64,000 nucleotides of DNA from Branchiostoma floridae. Lineage: Eukaryota > Chordata > Leptocardii > Amphioxiformes > Branchiostomatidae. The notes beneath the pieces are model-generated. The model saw only the letters and a list, made by a program, of their open reading frames with translations, was not told the DNA's origin and made no database searches. The position numbers and the translations under genes were made by a program. The DNA lies in the NCBI RefSeq assembly GCF_000003815.2, contig NC_049989.1:7264734-7328733 (forward strand), given 5' to 3'. This document shows positions 60,913 to 64,000 of this stretch, one piece after another (position 1 is the first letter of the stretch; each line of letters opens with the position of its first letter).

Positions 60913-62604
60913 CAATTGCAGACAGGAATATCCTGTTTTGCCATGTAAAATGAGAACTATATTCCAGACTTCCTTGTCAGGACTATCAATATTGTAGAAA
61001 GAAAATGAATCTAGCTTCTTTTGATATAGATATAGTTTACTTCTTTCTTGTTTGTTCAGTTCAGTACTTCAACTTTTGAGTTTATTGGGCTTTTTTGTGC
61101 TAATGAGTTTCTGAAAACAAGTTTGATCATGATACATGTACATGTGTTTGGTGACATGCATTGCAAAGCAATGCAGTGTAGACAGTTCCATACTTCCAAC
61201 AGCCCTATGTAATTATTGATATTGATCTACCAACACTTCTGTTGTACTGCAGCGATAAGACATACAATACATGTTGTCATCTTTCCGGTGCCATCTTAAA
61301 AGAAGCCAAAAGTTAGTCTAGAAACCAGGAATCATGTTTGCATTTGTAAGAATTCTACTGCAGTAACACAATCAAAGATCCTGTCTTTTTCATACTTAAG
61401 ATGCTGATCAGTATGTGGTAATAGACTGTTAGCAATATGTTTCCATATCTTATTTGCCATTGTCATACATTATATATTATAGCCAAGAAATAAGTACCTT
61501 TGCCTTACAATTAACTTGATGGGAGAATTTAAGTACAGATCTAGCTCCCAGTAAACGGAATACTATCTAATTATATAAAAGTAGCTAAGATTGCCAATGT
61601 AATGACACAGTGATACATGTGCCAATTTGTACCAGTTTTTGTGAGGGTTTCATTGTTCATTGTCACTCAATTCTTGGTGAAGGGGCCAAAATACCATAAG
61701 TTGATCAGAGCTGTATAGTGCTAGAATATAATTGTACATGAACAAGTTATTGCATGTTTCATTTACATTTCTTAATTGCTATATGACCAATGAAAGCCTA
61801 GTGTTAAGCATTAAAAGTCTGGATTGGTACATCTCTGCTATATTATAAGGAGTCATATTTTCGTGAGTTAGTGAAGTTTGTTCTATGCATTTCTGTGGAA
61901 CACGGCATGTGTAGATAGTGCTTTATATGGGTCTAACGTTAACAATTTACATGTTAGATTCCATCTTTCAGAAACTGTCTAAACCTGATAAAGTCTGTGC
62001 ACTCAAAAAAAGATTGCTGTAACATGTAGGTCTGCTACATTACATTTGAATGCCATGCAATAATCAAGAAATAAACATTTATAGTACATTTTCCTTTTTT
62101 TCTCTTCTTTTTGTCTTGTATTCCTTTTATATTTTAGCCAGAAGCATATGAGAATAAGAGCCGAATAAAAGTACCTCATGATAGTTTTTGTCAACCTTTG
62201 AATTTATAAATCTGTTACAATTTGGATATAGCAAAGTTGCTTTGCTTAAGACCTCTTTATGGATATATTGTGGAGAAATTATTAAATTATTACTTTATGA
62301 AGTAAATACCTTTTGAGATCACTGTAGTGAGCACTTTTAATACATGTAATGAAATAACGAAAGAAATCTAACGTTAAGTGAGGACCTAAATTTTTCAAAT
62401 GAGCCTATCTAGGACTACAAGTGGTAGTACCTAATACTATCAGCATTGTGCACAATTGTTATTTCAGGCTTCTTCCTTTTTGGTGATTCTTGGCACAAAC
62501 CATGACTAATTTATAGAATAAATTTGATAGTCTTGGATGTAGCACTGTATGTTGCACTCTTATTTTTCCAGCACAGAGTTCTGAAATGAACTATTGTTTT
62601 TCAG
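60913..62604. other. HHAT 3'UTR and remaining DENR intron
   Basis: AT-rich, with no further exon. AATAAA-type signals occur near 62089 and 62519 but are far from the HHAT stop codon, so its 3' end is not fixed. Confidence 0.55.
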
Positions 62605-62611
62605 GTTGGAC

Positions 62612-63801
62612 ATGGCTTCCACAGAAGAAGCCGAGGCAGAGGCTGGAGCAAAAGCACCAAAGAAAAATGTATCATACCCTCTAAGGATCTTATACTGTGG
62701 AGGTACGTAATATATGGGATTTCTGACAAATACCTCACTCTTCAAGAATAATTTGCTGTTGTTTGAATACTATGCTGTTTGAGAGCTTGTTTATTTATAA
62801 CTGACTACTAGTATGATTGACTTTGCATGTACATGTACATCATAGTACATGTACCAAATTACATGTTTGCCAACATGGAACAAAATGGTAGAGATATAAG
62901 GTTGATACTATAATAGTTCAGTACTTTCTTTTTATTTCACTGATTTTGGCTCTGCTACTTTTTTTATTTTTGGTGTAAGTTTTCTTCTTCTTCTGTCCGG
63001 TTTAACATCCTTTGAAGTGCCTTATTCACAGGTGATGTCAGTTTCAGTAACATCATGTTGAAGCATTGTTTTAACTTTCTGTCTTTCTTCTGCTTCAATT
63101 TCAGAATGCACACTACCAGTAGAGGTAAGATGAACCTGAACATTAGACTTAGGATATTATGAAAGTTAATGAAACTGTTTGCCAGTTAGCATTTACATGG
63201 GCAGACCATAACCTCCTTGGGCAGACTAAGCATATGATAAACTAAGAACTTTTCTAACTGGGTGCTGTGAAGCAGCACCACCTACCTGTATATATCAGTA
63301 CTGCATGTAATACTTTAATATCTTACTTGTGTAAGTGGTGATATCTTTTAATCAAGAGAGATTGGAAATATAAAACTTGGATCACAATTCATTTCACCCA
63401 AAAGAAATTGCATTATAGCATTCATCATGGTATCAATGAATCTAATGCCACTATAATCTAATGTCATTTCTTGTTTCCAAATCTACCAACAGTACTGCGA
63501 GTACATGCCAAACAATGATAAGTGTAAAGCCTGGTTAGAGAAGAACCTGCCCTCGGAGTTTGGCAAGATATATCTCGGAGGTATGGTTAACTTTTGCTTT
63601 CTTTCAGTACCAATTCCTGTAGGTACTCGTAGTTCTGGTATTGCTTTTTGACCTTTGTTTCTGGTAGCTGGTTTGGATGTACTACTGGATCTACTAGACT
63701 TGCTCAACAAGGATACCAATAGCTTTCTCTCTCTGTTGCAGAGAAATCCCCAGAAGGAGGAGACACAGGAGAAACAGACAAGAAGGGAAGACAAAAGAGA
63801 G
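62612..63801 (+). CDS. DENR: Density-regulated protein, N-terminal part (gene runs off the window)
   Basis: DENR pairs with MCTS1 to recycle 40S subunits and promote reinitiation. Coding exons in the window: 62612-62702 (exon begins 62605 with seven 5'UTR bases), 63105-63124, 63493-63580 and 63742-63801; phases close, giving 86 complete codons plus a split one. Matches are [39 protein letters not shown] and a Lys-rich KKGRQKRG linker. The four zinc-ligand cysteines (CGEC, EYC, DKC) are all present. The C-terminal SUI1 domain lies beyond 64000. The N terminus before SYPLRI is an acidic and Lys-containing leader different from vertebrates. The second coding exon is only 20 nt. Confidence 0.93.
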
Positions 63802-64000
63802 GTCAGTTTCTTCTAGAAAGACTACTATTTTGACTCAATTCTTCCTCCACTCCATGTCCCTGTGGTACAAGTGGTTGGCGACTCTGCTGTTCATCATATG
63901 GGTACTATTTTATGGGTCGGGGTTTAAGTGGTTGCTTCAGGCCTTTTGGTGTATTGCCATTTTTGGGGGAGCTTCAAGTGTCCGATCTCTGCATGTAAAA

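Larger units (their letters stand above)
58190..62604 (+). other. Inferred intron 1 of DENR, host of HHAT
   Basis: Donor GTAAGT at 58190 and acceptor TTTTTCAG ending 62604. The 4.4-kb interval contains the single-exon HHAT gene on the same strand. An internal acceptor, CCTGTTCTTGCAG (ending near 59209), lies 92 nt upstream of the HHAT ATG. The DENR leader could therefore be spliced alternatively to HHAT. Confidence 0.45.

Overview
The window is eukaryotic nuclear DNA. It has spliced genes with GT-AG introns, polyadenylation signals, microsatellites, short inverted-repeat transposons and two assembly gaps (3034-3186 and 47669-47768). The gene set and deep chordate synteny point to an invertebrate deuterostome, most likely a lancelet (Branchiostoma). 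That assignment is inference, because no species-diagnostic marker is present.

Left part (1-33 kb). The first 9.4 kb hold no gene I can defend, only mobile-element relics, one unexplained open frame and a recurrent 9-bp motif. A TATA box near 9475 starts a four-exon secreted group III phospholipase A2 (9632-22227, +). A nine-exon phospholipid scramblase follows on the same strand (25617-28884).

Middle (32-48 kb). A single-coding-exon BTB-BACK-Kelch gene of the KLHL24/KLHL6 type (33291-35123, +) is followed by two textbook non-autonomous DNA transposons: a PIF/Harbinger-like element in its probable 3'UTR and a hAT-like element downstream. RSRC2 (38391-45320, -) and MRPL50 (45622-47255, +) then lie head to head across about 300 bp.

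Right part (49-64 kb). CCDC62 (48965-57091, -) and DENR (62612 to beyond the window, +) are also head to head, around a CpG-rich promoter near 58.1 kb. Inside the inferred first intron of DENR lies an intronless hedgehog acyltransferase (HHAT, 59301-60825, +). It is intact except for one single-base frame interruption in an A4 run.

RSRC2, DENR and CCDC62 are also close neighbours on human 12q24.31, so this is an old chordate linkage group; MRPL50 and HHAT interrupt it here. Functionally the window mixes membrane-lipid enzymes (PLA2, scramblase, a lipid-modifying MBOAT), an E3-ligase adaptor, and RNA/translation housekeeping genes (RSRC2, MRPL50, DENR). I found no prokaryote-type system, CRISPR array or functional RNA gene. 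The most unusual item is the nested HHAT.
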